From Bagarius yarrelli (lineage: Eukaryota; Chordata; Actinopteri; Siluriformes; Sisoridae), in contig VCAZ01000063.1 of the NCBI GenBank assembly GCA_005784505.1, forward strand, positions 2,320,501 through 2,384,500: a stretch of 64,000 nucleotides of DNA, written 5' to 3'. The position numbers and the translations under genes are program-made. Under the pieces are notes generated by a model. That model was not told the origin of the DNA and did no database searches. It saw only the letters and a program-made list of their open reading frames with translations. Of the stretch, positions 50,001 through 60,743 are shown in pieces; the first letter of the stretch is position 1, and every line of letters begins with the position of its first letter.

Positions 50001-53000
50001 TAACAGACATGTAATTGTGTGTAACTTTGTGTTTGCAAATGACCAGCATATTTCATGGTGTAATATTTCTTTAACCTTTTTCTGTCACTTAGTCACATCT
50101 CGAAGGCCCAGAGGAAACGAGCTCAACGCTCAGACATATCATTTTGTGACACGAATGGAGATGGAGATGGAGATTAAATTGGGATGTTTCTTAGAGCACG
50201 GCGAGTATGATGGCAACCTATATGGCACAAAGATCAGTTCTGTTCATGAGGTGATGAACACGGGACGCACCTGCATTCTAGACGTCCACCCCCAGGTTCA
50301 TATTAATTTTATTTATGTATCATGTAGGCACTTTACTTTTTCTTTGGACACATTTTCTTGTGTGATGTTTATTATGTATCCTAGTGAAGGTGATTAACCC
50401 TAAAATTTTGAGAATTCTTTTTAAAATATAATATTACATGCAAAGCTGAAATTTGAAACATCATAATCTTCACCAAGATCTGCACAGAGCAATATAACTG
50501 TGGCTAATTGGGCATTGGTTTATTGGGCTATTAATTGTATTTAGATAAAATACAAGGTTAAATCCTAACTAAAAGCGCAGACATTATTATCCTGCTTTTA
50601 CCTGTCCTGCACAGTGTTACATTTACTTCATTACATTTACTTGAGTAGAAAGGTATGCTTAACTGGCCTTACTTTTATCTTCACCCAAGTTTGATTTTTA
50701 ATCACATTAATTTACTTTAACTTCACTACATTTTGATGGTGTTCCGCCTTTACTATTAAATGTTAATTATTAAAATGTAGTTTTACTACATTTGACTCAA
50801 ATAAACATTGCTGATAATATAAGACAGTATACTTCATCCTAACGTTTTTCCGGAGTTTAAAATTTCTTTTGTTGAACACAGACAAAATGTTCGTTAATAC
50901 CCAATACCCAATACCCAACCCTGAATGTGCTGCAACTGCAGAAGACCACATCAGGTTTTTCTAGCTTATCATGGTCTCATTCGCTTGTTCATAGAATATA
51001 GACGTAGAACTGCTCCACTGCTGTTGCTCATACACCTGAAGGTTTGATGCTTTGTGCATAAGATCATTTTTTCAATGGCGAAGAGTGATTATTTGATTTA
51101 CTATTGACCCTTTGGAAGATTAAACCGCCTATTTGATCATTATCCATTGCTTAACAGTGTCTCCAGTGGCTCACTTACTTTTTTTTTAAACAAGCACAGA
51201 GTTTTCTTTTTCATTCTGATGTTTGATGTGAAAATTCAATTATTTGATCTGAATCTTTGTGATTTTGTGCATTGTCCTTTAGTCACATAGTTAGATAACT
51301 GTAGGAATGCTGTCACCTATTATGAAAGTATAAATACGATATTATTAGATAGTATTATTGTAATACTGGTAATAACCTCCCTTTGCTTCCAAAACAGCAT
51401 GTTCTTGTCATGGATTCCTAACACAACATGATATGCTTTCAGTGCCAGTGTTTTTCTTCTTTAAATTGGATTATACTGCATGTACATGCATGTCTGTGTG
51501 TCTTTAGAACATGTTTAAGCTTATTGTGCGGGAGAGTTCACTTGTCACATGTAAATGGTAAATGACTGACAGCACGATGTCAGAGGAATTGTAAGAGTTA
51601 TTGACAAAAATCTTGTAAAATCAACAGTGGTGATCCTCATGCACTCTGGGGGCCTCCAAAGGTCTGTTTTGTTAGTAGTAACAGTAGTAGCAGTTATGTA
51701 ATAGTATGTTTAAATTTAAAGATAATTAAATGACTATATTTGTACCAGTACCACTTACCTCTGTTGGTAAGTCTGAAATTTGGCCTAAATCTTTGGTAAA
51801 TAAAAAAATCTCCTATCATACACTCTATTTCTGACATCTCTTGTACAAATATGAGTCAAAACTGATTTTTTAAAGGTTGATTAAATTGTATCTAATATAT
51901 ATTTTCCCACTTTCTTTTTGCACAGACTCTAAAGTTACTGAGAACAGCAGAGTTTATGCCCTATGTAGTGTTTATAGCAGCTCCTGAGTTTGAGACACTG
52001 AAAACGATGCACAAAGCTGTTGTTGATGCAGGAATTACCACCAAACAGCTCACAGTATGTACCAATTACATCCAATCAGGGTAACACTGCATTAGTCCAT
52101 ACTGTTGGAGTACAATGGACACCCAGAGGCTGAGTGATGCAAATTTATACAAGATACAGATTTTCACAAGATACAGTATAATTACTTAGGCATCAGTGCT
52201 GTAATTATTTAAGATCCTGAAATACTGACATTCAATACTAAGAAGTAATGTGTGAGGTACTAATGGAAGCTGCAAAAGCATAGAAAAGTTCCTATTGTAC
52301 TTAAGTTCATTTAGGTTTTAAAATTTGGTACTTTTTTATTATTATAGCAATGTGATAGAAAAGGTTATTCATAATAAAACTAAGAAGATGCAGCGGCGTT
52401 TTATTATTATTACAGAAGTGTAGGTTATATTACATTAAACTATAAAAACCAAACACACATACAGGTTCAGTCACCGCATAGTCGCTAAAGAAAAAATGAA
52501 TTTAAGCTAATGTCTAACCTTAAAGTTTAAATTTTTTTCCTATTAGTGTGATTGGGAGAAATACTGATTGGCAGAATAACAACAAAAACCTTCAGAAAAA
52601 CGCATTTCAAAAAAGTTGATTTGCATTTTAACAAGTGCAATAAGTATTTGGCCCCTCCCAAAACAAGACTTAGTACTTGGAGGCAAAATCTTTGTTGGCA
52701 ATCACAGAGGTCAGACATTTCTTGTAGTTGGCCACCAGGTTTTTCAGATCTATCCACAGATTTTCTATGGGATTAAGGTCTGGAAACCAGCTAGGCCACA
52801 TGTTTGATGGTGGTTATTGTGTTTTTGGGGTCATAGGCATTGTTCCTCCTCCAAACACGCGAGTTCAGTTAATATCAAAGAGCTTGATTTTGGTCTCATC
52901 TAATAACAATACTTTTAGTTCTCCTCTAAATCATTTAGATGTTCATTGGCAAACTTCAGATGAGCCTGTACATGCACTTTCTTGAGCAGAGGGATCTTGT

Positions 53001-53891
53001 GGGCACTGCAGGATTTCATTCCTTTATTAATTAGTGTGTTACCAATTGTTTTTTTGGTGACCATGGTCCCAGCTCTTCTAAGATCATTGACAAGATCCTT
53101 CTTTGTAGTTCTGGGCTGATTCCTTACTGTTCTTATTAATATTAAAACTCCACAAGGTGAGATTCTGCTTGGAGCCCCAGACCGAGGGAGTTTGTATTTA
53201 TTTCATTTGCAAATAATTACAATAATTGTTTTCACCTTGTCATCAAGCTGCTTGGCGATGATCTTGTAGCCCATTCCAGCCTTTTTGAGTCTACAATCTT
53301 GTCCCTGGCATCCTTGGACAGCTATTTGGTCCTGGCCATGGTGGAGAGTTTGGAATTTGATGGATCGATCGTTTCTTTAGACGGGTGTCTTTTATACCGG
53401 TCACAGGATGAGACAAAGGAGCACTTCCTTTAAAAGAATCCCTTTAAGAGAGTTCCTTTAAGAGAGAGACCCTAATCTCAGCTCATTACCAGTATTTTTT
53501 ATACAGGTAACAAAAATCTTGCTGACTGATAGAGGATCAAATACTATTTTACTCATTTAAAATACAAATAATTTTATAACTTTTTTGAAATATATTTTTC
53601 TTTTATTTTGTCTCTCACTGTTAGAATAAATCTGTTAAATAAAGTGTTACTCGGATCAGTTTACAGCATTGTGCGTTTACAGAAACTTAAACAGATTGCA
53701 TTTTTGTCTTTAAGGATGTGGATTTGAAGAAAAGATTAGATGAGAGCGCTCGTATTGAGCAGACCTACAGGCACTACTTCGACCTCAGCATTGTAAATGA
53801 CAACCTGGACACCACGTTTGAAACACTGCAAGAGACTTTGGATAAACTTTTTACTGAACCCCAGTGGGTTCCGGTCAGCTGGGTTTACTGA
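46863..53891 (+). CDS. pals2: MAGUK p55 family scaffold PALS2 (MPP6)
   Basis: Exons: 46863-46970, 47095-47247, 47335-47484, 47631-47858, 48052-48183, 48275-48371, 48978-49046, 49145-49306, 50093-50295, 51926-52054, 53715-53891. Together 1608 nt, 535 residues (human 540), no frame break. Order of domains: L27 region (about 1-105; ELPSST..DIDLIFLKGIME), PDZ (about 120-205; PLGVTFRVE, GGMIDRQGLLHVGDIIKEVN), SH3 (about 214-280; HFDYNPATDNLIPC, NREDLNWWQA), HOOK linker (EEKRKAFV, KKQKMYVTSRNA), and guanylate-kinase-like domain (about 330-525; IGAQGVGRRSLK, LEHGEYDGNLYGTKI, TGRTCILDV, EFMPYVVFIAAPE) ending EPQWVPVSWVY. The GUK domain of the family is a binding module, not an enzyme. The protein scaffolds junction and polarity complexes at the membrane. 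One intron has a GC donor. The convergent gsdme neighbour supports PALS2 over MPP2. Confidence 0.95.
46987..47034. repeat. (CT)n microsatellite at a pals2 donor
   Basis: CT run of about 23 units beginning 17 nt after the donor of the first coding exon, filling much of the 124-nt intron. Confidence 0.95.
48372..48779 (+). other. pals2: pals2 intron, left part
   Basis: Between the exon ending 48371 and the Tc1 fragment. A 74-codon open frame at 48425-48649 has no splice support or recognised domain. Nothing else seen. Confidence 0.4.
48780..48960 (+). mobile_element. Tc1-like element terminal fragment
   Basis: CACTGAGGAAAAAATATTTGA, CTGATTTTGTACATTTGCCC, GAGAGACAGAATAACAACAG and CATTTCAAAAAAGTTATAAAT match the end of the same Tc1-like family as the larger copy at 52540-53640. 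It ends a few tens of bases before a pals2 exon (48978). Confidence 0.7.
50296..51925 (+). other. pals2: pals2 intron, no recognised element
   Basis: AT-rich 1.6-kb intron before the exon encoding EFMPYVVFIAAPE. No exon, repeat family or RNA gene recognised. Confidence 0.45.
52540..53640 (-). mobile_element. Tc1-like transposon with dead transposase
   Basis: Read on the minus strand, transposase-like pieces start near 53340 (ATGGCCAGGACCAAATAGCTG, with an in-frame TAG) and go on as SKDARDKIVD-like helix-turn-helix sequence, then segments resembling VHVQAHLKFANEHL and the D34E-type catalytic region (DETKIKLF, a distal FPDLNPIENLW-like segment), with many stops and frameshifts. Ends include ACAGAATAA and GAAAAACGCATTTCAAAAAAG on one side and AAATACTATTTTACTCATTT on the other. 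It lies in the last pals2 intron, antisense to it. The element is inactive. Confidence 0.8.
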
Positions 53892-54745
53892 AGCTGTAAG
53901 TGTGTGGGCTGTGTGACAGGTCATTATCACTGTGTGTGAACAAGACAATTCTTCATCAACCTTTTTCTCCCACAAAAACATGATTTAAAGTAGTGATCAT
54001 TATGATTTCTATATTGTCCAGTTCTTTTTATTTTATTTATTGTTTTTTTGTGTATTTGTGATTTTATTTAAAGAAAACTGTAATCTCATTGTATTTGTAT
54101 AGTGTCTTATAGGGGCTTTAATAGAACATGGGCTAAATTTCTTAGATTTCAGATACAAAAAAATTACTAAACAGATACAGTAGGTAAAAGCTATCATTTA
54201 TTGTCATTTTGTGTGTGTTTTAATATTAGGATTAGCTCCAAGTTGATCTTTTGAGGGTTTCATTGACATAGAACTTAAACGTTACTTCCACAGTATTTAG
54301 GGTGCCATGTCAAGCCACCTACATCTTCCCAGACCCCCAACCACATATACACACACACACACACACACTTTACTCCTAGTACATTGTTATGCAACATATA
54401 CTGTTGTTCTGATTAAGTGTGTTTTTATCATGCGTCATAGTTGATGTGGTAGTAGTAGCAAGTTTATTTCAGTGTATTGTTAGTAAATTTATTTTGAACA
54501 AAAAATAAGTATGCTGCTCAAACCTTTACAGTATTTAATAAAATGATAATGAAGAATAAATGGCTTATGTTGACAAATCTAGAAACGAGTTGCAGACTAT
54601 ATGGACTAAACTCTGTACTTTTACTAACATTAACGTCTATTTGGGGAGGTGGTTGCTCTGGACCTGCCAAATGCTTTAAATGTAATGTATTTGGCATACC
54701 TAGACATTTGATGAAGATTTATACAAAATCATTATAAAATAAAAC
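53892..54745 (+). other. pals2: pals2 3' UTR
   Basis: Follows the TGA at 53889-53891. AATAAA signals at 54555-54560 and 54738-54743 are candidates for the poly(A) site. It contains a short (CA)n run near 54350 and, at about 54640-54700, a fragment like the end of the SINE-like repeat. Confidence 0.5.
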
Positions 54746-54849
54746 TAATTTTACACTTAAAGTACACTTTACTGAACCAAATATAGACCAGTCCAAATGC
54801 CCCATAGTTGCAAAAAATAGGAGTTAAATTCATGATTTTACTTGTCTCT

Positions 54850-55161
54850 TCAATCTCCCTGCACAGCTAACACATTGGTCTCTAAACCAAGGATGTGTCT
54901 AGACTCTGCCATGGCACCAGCCCGTCCCTCTCTACTATCCACACAGCTATCATAACTATCTTGCACAGAAGTTGACCAAATGCCAACAGGCATTTCAAAA
55001 GCTGCTGCAACTACTTCTGTCTCTGCACAGTTATCTTCCTTAAGGACTAAATCAAAGCCTGGGCTAGTCGACCATGCTGGCAAAGTTGTCAGTAATTCTA
55101 GAATCAGTGTTTCATTATAAAAGAAAGTAGTCTGATCCGGATTCTGTTCTGCACTACATGT
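54850..55161 (-). CDS. Unidentified open terminal exon, candidate alternative last exon of gsdme
   Basis: After a good acceptor (TATATTTTTTAG at 55162 and above on the minus strand) a 312-nt open segment runs to a TGA at 54850-54852: 103 residues including NPDQTTFFYNETLILELLTT, AWSTSPGFDLVLKEDNCAE and ESRHILGLETNVLAVQGD. Composition is balanced and not repeat-like, unusual for an AT-rich open stretch. It lies about 300 nt beyond the normal gsdme stop. The frame begins in phase 0, the phase in which gsdme exon 56553-56623 ends, so it could be an alternative last exon. It could equally be an old transposon-derived frame or the end of another gene. I recognise no family. Confidence 0.35.
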   Translation of the reverse strand, partial: TCSAEQNPDQTTFFYNETLILELLTTLPAWSTSPGFDLVLKEDNCAETEVVAAAFEMPVGIWSTSVQDSYDSCVDSREGRAGAMAESRHILGLETNVLAVQGD

Positions 55162-55224
55162 CTAAAAAATATATCTGAGGCCAGGTGGACTCGTATATAT
55201 TGATTAGAGTAAAACAACATCCTA

Positions 55225-55336
<112 letters not shown>

Positions 55337-55464
55337 CTATTTCATCTCTGGCTTTCCTATAAATAAAGGCCCAAAATAGAAACCAACAAAAAAGACTGAT
55401 CTCTTTACAGCTTGAATGTTGATTGCTTGTAGTGAAAAAAATGTTATTCCTCATTTAAACCATA

Positions 55465-57818
55465 TCAGATTTCTATATCTACTTCACAGGACTCGTTCAG
55501 GTATGCCAGTCCATGGATGACGATACACAGTAGCAGGGGAAGGGGGTTACTGTCACTGCTGTCTATCTCTGCATACAGCTCTTTGTTGTCTATCTTTAGT
55601 GTAATGTTGGAGGACATAAACAGCAGCTTCACCTCCTGAGGCACTTCTCCATTCCTCAGCAGAAAGGGAAGCTCACTGAAGGGGACTTGCTGGGAATCGC
55701 TTGTCAGATGAGTTACCTGATAAGACAGAGCTGAGTTTAATTAGCCAGTTCATTACAGACAAATCGCACTGGAGTTGCAGTAAAAATCTCAGTGACGCAT
55801 ATGCTTTTCTTTGGATAATTATCCATCTTTAGTGCACTATATTGCCAAAAGTTTGTGGAAACCTGACCAATAAAACTATTTGTAATTTTAAGCACTTTAT
55901 TCCAAAGTACTTTCCATTTTGCTTTGAGATTAATGTCTGTTCTTCTAGGATTTCCACTACAATTTGGATCTTGAATATGTACTCTAGTTTCTTTTACTCC
56001 AATCATAGCACACCATGTCCTAATGAAGTTCAGGGGGTTTGTGAACAGGGACATTGTCATGCTGGAACAGTGTTTGAGTCTCCAAGTTCCAGTGAAGGAA
56101 GAAGTAATGCTACAACTTACAAAGACATTCCAGACAATTGTGTGCTACCAAATTTGTAGAGGAACCACATTTGGATCTGATGTGGAAAGTGGTAGCTTAG
56201 TGGTTAAAGGGTTTGATTGCTAATCAGAGGATCTTGATTTTGATTACCAGCATTACCAAGCTGCCATTAGTGGACCACTAAGCAACACCCCTAATCGCTA
56301 ATTGGTCGCTCTGGATAAGGGCGTCTGCCAAGTTTTTACTTTTACGACATTTATCTCTTTTATATAACTGAGCAGTTAGGGGTTGAGGGCTTTGCTCAGA
56401 GGCCCAGCAGTGGGAATTTGGGAATCAAACCCTGATCTTCCAATTAGCAGTCCAACGCATTTACTGGTGTAATACCAAATGCCAGTAATGTAAATGTGTC
56501 CACACTATTTTTGGCAATATAGTGTCTAAGGTAAATAAAGTATTGTACTTACTACATCACTTAATCCGTTGATTGTTTCTGGAGAGCATGTTTTTAACAA
56601 CTCGAGCCCACTATTAGTAAGTTCTAAGAAAAAAATAAGAACCCAAAATGAGATTATGATATTTTGGCATCAAAGACACTTGTGTGTACAACACCATCTC
56701 TCTTACCTTCAGCAGCACTAATCAGCATGTGCATAGCAGTCAGGATTAATTGCCTCTGATTGGTCGACTTCAAGGATGATCCATTATGGCTAGTGTTAGC
56801 TAAAAATAATAACCATTTGCTTAGTCACTTCAGAGCATAAACCATATAACCTACTATTTATTTGTATCAATTTATTTATTGATTATTTCTTAATATTTGC
56901 TTATGTTGATTTACCTGTTGATTCACATGACATGTGGACAGATGTGGAATGCTTATTAATATTGGACAGCAGCAAGTCCAAAAACTTGTCTGTGAGCTCA
57001 TTGGACGTGCCAGGTGAAAAGTGACTATACATAGTGTCTTCAGATATTCTCTCCAGCTGGTCCTCTAAAGTGGATAATAGTATCTGGTCTGGTAGAATCT
57101 CTTGAAATATATTTAACAGAGAGAAACGAGTTTCCGGCGTCAAACAAGTCAGTTCACACAAAGTCGCCCTTATGCATGTCAGTTCTGCAACACAGAAAAA
57201 CACATCCTCTTAGAGCCACCAAAATAATTATGCCACATTACGCTGAGTTTTGTCATGTTGTACAGATAAAATTAGTTCTTCTTTGTTTGGTTGATTTCAA
57301 TTCAATTTCAATTTTTGAAACCTGAAACCTGAAATGGTTTAAATCTGTTTGCACAAAAACACACATGGACCCATATTTACCTTCACTAAAGGCACTGAGT
57401 GAAGATGCCTTTGTAGTTAGTGGCCATAAGCCGTCAATTGCTGTTACATTGTGAGCTGGATAACAAGTAATGTTGTCACTTACTTCAATCCCATCAGGAC
57501 TTACACCAACCTCTAAACACACAAACACAGTCTGTGTATAGAGTTCATAGCCATGCTTAAACAAGTTTCAAAATAATGAACACACCACTAACCATAGCAG
57601 CCATCACTTTTGATCTTCAGTTCGCTGACACTGTAAGCCAACACAGTGTGTGAGGGGATCTCAAGAACAACGTCTCTGATGTTCTGTAGACAAATGCTCT
57701 TGTTCAGGTGAACCTAAACACAGCATACAGCACACATCTGTGTTACAGTTTTTTCGATAGACATTGTCCCAAATTTGCGTTGCAGAACTCCAGACACACT
57801 ACTTATAAAAAATATATA

Positions 57819-57853
<35 letters not shown>

Positions 57854-60743
57854 TATATAGCACATTTCATACACAGTAGTAATTCAAAGTGCTTTTAGTT
57901 TTATTGTATAACCTCTGTAAAAGATCTAGTATAGTCATCAACCAGAAATATATCTAATAATTTCATCAATATATGTGTGAAATATTTATGTACCTGCCCT
58001 AATACGCACATAAAGTTTGTAATAAAGTCCAGCACAGTATTGCGAAGTAAAATAAAATAAAGGGGCAACCTTACCGGACTGATGAGTTTAAATGAAGTTG
58101 TCCAGTTGCCTTTTTTTAGCCCACTGCAGTTTATAGTGCAGTCACTTGTAGTTAAGATTCGCTCTTTTACTAGCGTAAAGGTGTGATTTTTGCCTTTTGT
58201 TTGCCTGAAAAGATGGTGTTGAAGGTCCACTTTCCTAAAAAACAAACTAGTGTTAGTACATTACAATCTGAGCATTAAATCAGACTTGAGTTTAGGTAAT
58301 TTTTGTGTGTTTGGCAGACAAAATCTTGCTTTCACATTTACAGTTACATTCATGGCATTTGGCAGACGCTCTTACACAGAGTGACTTACATTTATCTTAT
58401 TATACAACCGAGCTAGTGAGAGTTAAGGGCCCTCCACAAAGTCCACTATTCTAACCCCTGGAATAATGCTTGCCTCCTACAGCTTGCCTAATCTGGTTAG
58501 TGGTATGTGAGGTATGCAGGTCTGGGTAACCCATGTTTCCTAAGTTCTGCTTGTTGTCCAGATAACCGTGCCCTAATTACTGATGATTGCCTGCTTACTT
58601 ACTTTACTTACCCAGCCTTTATCCAGAGCGACTTACATTTATCTCTTGATTTTAATTTAATGACATAAAGACTGTTTAGTGGGGCAACCTTTTTGAGCCC
58701 AGTAGTTCGCCCCTCACAGCACCACCAAGCTGCCTCCACACCCCAAAAGCCGACATAAAAGGGGCGAACTACTGGGCTCAAAAAGGTTGCCCCCCTAAAC
58801 AGTCTTTATGTCATTAAATTAAAATCAAGGATCATTTTAATAAATTACACTTGACCGATTTATGATTTTTACTGTAATAAAAATGAGAAACTACAGTTGA
58901 TATGTGTTTATTTTCATTCTAAAAATAAGCCTGGCACATCACCAATAAATGACTCTGATGAGCATTTCGATCTATAATAAATGGAATTTTTCTTTTTACA
59001 TGCCGCTGTGCTTTTCAGCATTGTAAAGTGAATGTAATGTAGTTAATGGTTTAGGCCACCTGTCTCTGGAGTCTTTTAACAAGTGTGGTAATATCACTCT
59101 TTCTTTGAGAAGCGTTCCAACAGATGATAATATTCTGGATGCCCCTTGACCATCAGCTTTTATACTGACGCCAACCATATCTGCCTCCACAGTTCCAGAC
59201 ACACTGTCTTTCTGTCTCTCCTCATATTTATTTAGAAACACTTTCTCCTCCAGAACTGAAAAACAGCACAAGCACAAGAACTGAAATACTTGAGATTTTA
59301 GAGTGAGATCAGTGATTAAAGAGAATTATTCAAATAAAAAATCTATAAAAACTTGTAAGATTTCATTCTTGTGATTTTATCAGCGTTAAATGTCCCTATA
59401 GAACTTGCAGAGATGCAGCCTCATGTTCTGATGCCTTCATAGTTCACTTTTTTGTGGAGTTTTCCAGTTCATTTCATTTACTTTTTTCAGAATTTGCCAT
59501 AGTTTGGCATAGCTGCTTTTCTTCATAGCAACTTTTGTCTTATCATTTATCTTATTCAGCTCAGCAGTTAAGGGCCTTGCTCAGGGGTCCAGTGGAGAAA
59601 GTTTGGTGGTGCTGGGAATTGAACCCACGATCAGCAATCCAACAACTTTGCCACCAAGCTACCACTTCTTTACTTAAGCATTTATATTTACAGCATTTGG
59701 CAGATGCCATTATCCAGAGCGACTCACATTTAACTCTTTTATACAACTGAGCAATTAGGGGGTTAAGGGTCTTGCTCAGGGGCCCACAGTGGTGGTGCTG
59801 GGAATCAAACCCCAGTCTTTTTGGTATCAGTTCAACACTTTAACTACTAAGCCACCGCTTACATTTGCCGGTTTAAGCTTTTTCAGAAGGAGAGTTTTGT
59901 GTAAATGTTAAAATGTTTTCAGTCCTGTTGATTTCAGGTCTTTCCGCCGCTCTTTTTGACATGACTGCTGCCATTGCTTTTGCACAGTTCATAATTAGTT
60001 GTACAATTTTGGTTTCTCTAAAAAAATATGAGGTTGGACCCCCTACAGTACTCTAACATTCTGATACTACAACCCTCCCGCCCCGCCCCTCCAGCTTCTG
60101 CTTCTTTGAACCTGCATATCGCAGAAAATACCTGAATAACTTGACAAGAATTTTTTTTAATGACTTTTGGCTCTTCTATTGGTTGTGTATGATCTACCCC
60201 AAAATCAGTAAGTGTATATAAGTAATAAATATGTTTACCAATAGAAGCATATGCAGTTTCAAGTCAATAGGAATCAGAATAACATAAATTAAGAGTTAAT
60301 TCTTACAATTGATATGTTTTCGACAGGACAATTAGTCGTGTAAGTATCTTACACAGTGCATTACAGCTTAGCTAAAAGCATCACTTTTAGCAGGTTTACT
60401 TTTGCCCTGCCACAAGTTCTTTTGCTGCCCAAAATATCCCTCATGACAGGGACTTGTGTGTGTGTTAGGTTGTGTGCATACATACAGTCTCGATCATAAA
60501 TATTTTGACATTAACAAACTTCTTCCTGTGGGTACCTGGTTCAATAGACGTCCCTTGAAGCAGGTCATTGAGTGTGAAATCCGTGGGTTTGTATTTGGGT
60601 TTCTGCCAGAACCATCTTCCAGGGCACTTTAGCACCACAGCAAGCGGCTTCAGTTTTTCTGAATCGTTCAGTCTGGAAACAGCAATCAGTGTGCCATCCT
60701 CATCAGTCTGCTGAAGCAAGCTGCGAATGGCCTTTTTCAACAT
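55465..60743 (-). CDS. gsdme: Gasdermin E
   Basis: Exons (minus): 60536-60743, 59060-59255, 58075-58234, 57593-57713, 57381-57512, 56915-57184, 56707-56799, 56553-56623, 55465-55716. Together 1503 nt, 500 residues (human 496), no frame break. The start ATG at 60743 lies directly after AAAGCAG. N-terminal pore-forming domain motifs: TLIAVSRLNDSEKLKPL, WFWQKPKYKP, SVGTLLKERV, KERILTTSDC and VLEIPSHTVLAYSVSELK. A linker (about 229-272) is followed by a helical inhibitory C-terminal domain ending PLLLCIVIHGLAYLNES. GSDME is cut by caspases so the N-terminal part can form plasma-membrane pores (pyroptosis). Linker aspartates followed by glycine, VSPD235-G and TAID255-G, are candidate cut sites by position only. 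Divergent from human, as expected of a fast-evolving immune gene. Fish may carry two copies (a/b); I cannot assign which. Confidence 0.92.
56186..56340 (-). repeat. SINE-like repeat, left member of inverted pair
   Basis: Reverse copy: GGTAGCTTAGTGGTTAAAGGG, TGGACCACTAAGCAACACCCC and GGTCGCTCTGGATAAGGGCG TCTGCCAAG. Confidence 0.65.
56341..56470 (+). repeat. SINE-like repeat, right member of inverted pair
   Basis: ACATTTATCTCTTTTATATAA, GCAGTTAGGGGTTGAGGGC, GCTCAGAGGCCCAGCAGTGGG and CCTGATCTTCCAATTAGCAG in plus orientation, directly after the minus copy. Confidence 0.65.
57815..57858. repeat. (AT)n microsatellite in gsdme intron
   Basis: TATATA run interrupted by GTAT near its end. Confidence 0.85.
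58338..58440 (+). repeat. SINE-like repeat, 5' part
   Basis: TTCATGGCATTTGGCAGACGC, ACACAGAGTGACTTACATTTA and GTGAGAGTTAAGGGCCC. Truncated after the first 100 nt; gsdme intron. Confidence 0.65.
58645..58829. repeat. Long near-perfect inverted repeat (70-bp arms, 45-nt loop)
   Basis: Left arm 58645-58714 starts CTTGATTTTAATTTAATGAC and ends AGTAGTTCGCCCCT; right arm 58760-58829 is its reverse complement with one mismatch in 70 (T versus G in the GTTTAGTGGGGC segment). The 58615-58644 flank is a SINE-like fragment (CCAGAGCGACTTACATTTATC), so the palindrome interrupts or follows a repeat. It lies in a gsdme intron. Confidence 0.9.
59555..59680 (+). repeat. SINE-like repeat, 3' part
   Basis: CAGCAGTTAAGGGCCTTGCTC, AGGGGTCCAGTGGAGAAAG, GCTGGGAATTGAACCCACG and CACCAAGCTACCACTTC; gsdme intron. 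Confidence 0.7.
59683..59868 (+). repeat. SINE-like repeat, near full-length
   Basis: TTTACAGCATTTGGCAGATGC, CCAGAGCGACTCACATTTAAC, AGCAATTAGGGGGTTAAGGG and ACTACTAAGCCACCGCTT. In tandem, same orientation, with the copy ending at 59680. Confidence 0.75.

Larger units (their letters stand above)
55836..56525 (+). mobile_element. DNA-transposon copy with nested SINE pair
   Basis: Termini CACTATATTGCCAAAAGTTTG (left) and CTATTTTTGGCAATATAGTG (right) are inverted repeats. The interior has GGGACATTGTCATGCTGGAAC. Two SINE-like copies in opposite orientation (56186-56470) interrupt it. It lies in the last gsdme intron. Confidence 0.7.

Noticed and set aside
52527..52985. Open frames of 63-85 codons
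   Set aside because: They lie within a decayed Tc1-like element and are not its transposase frame in full.
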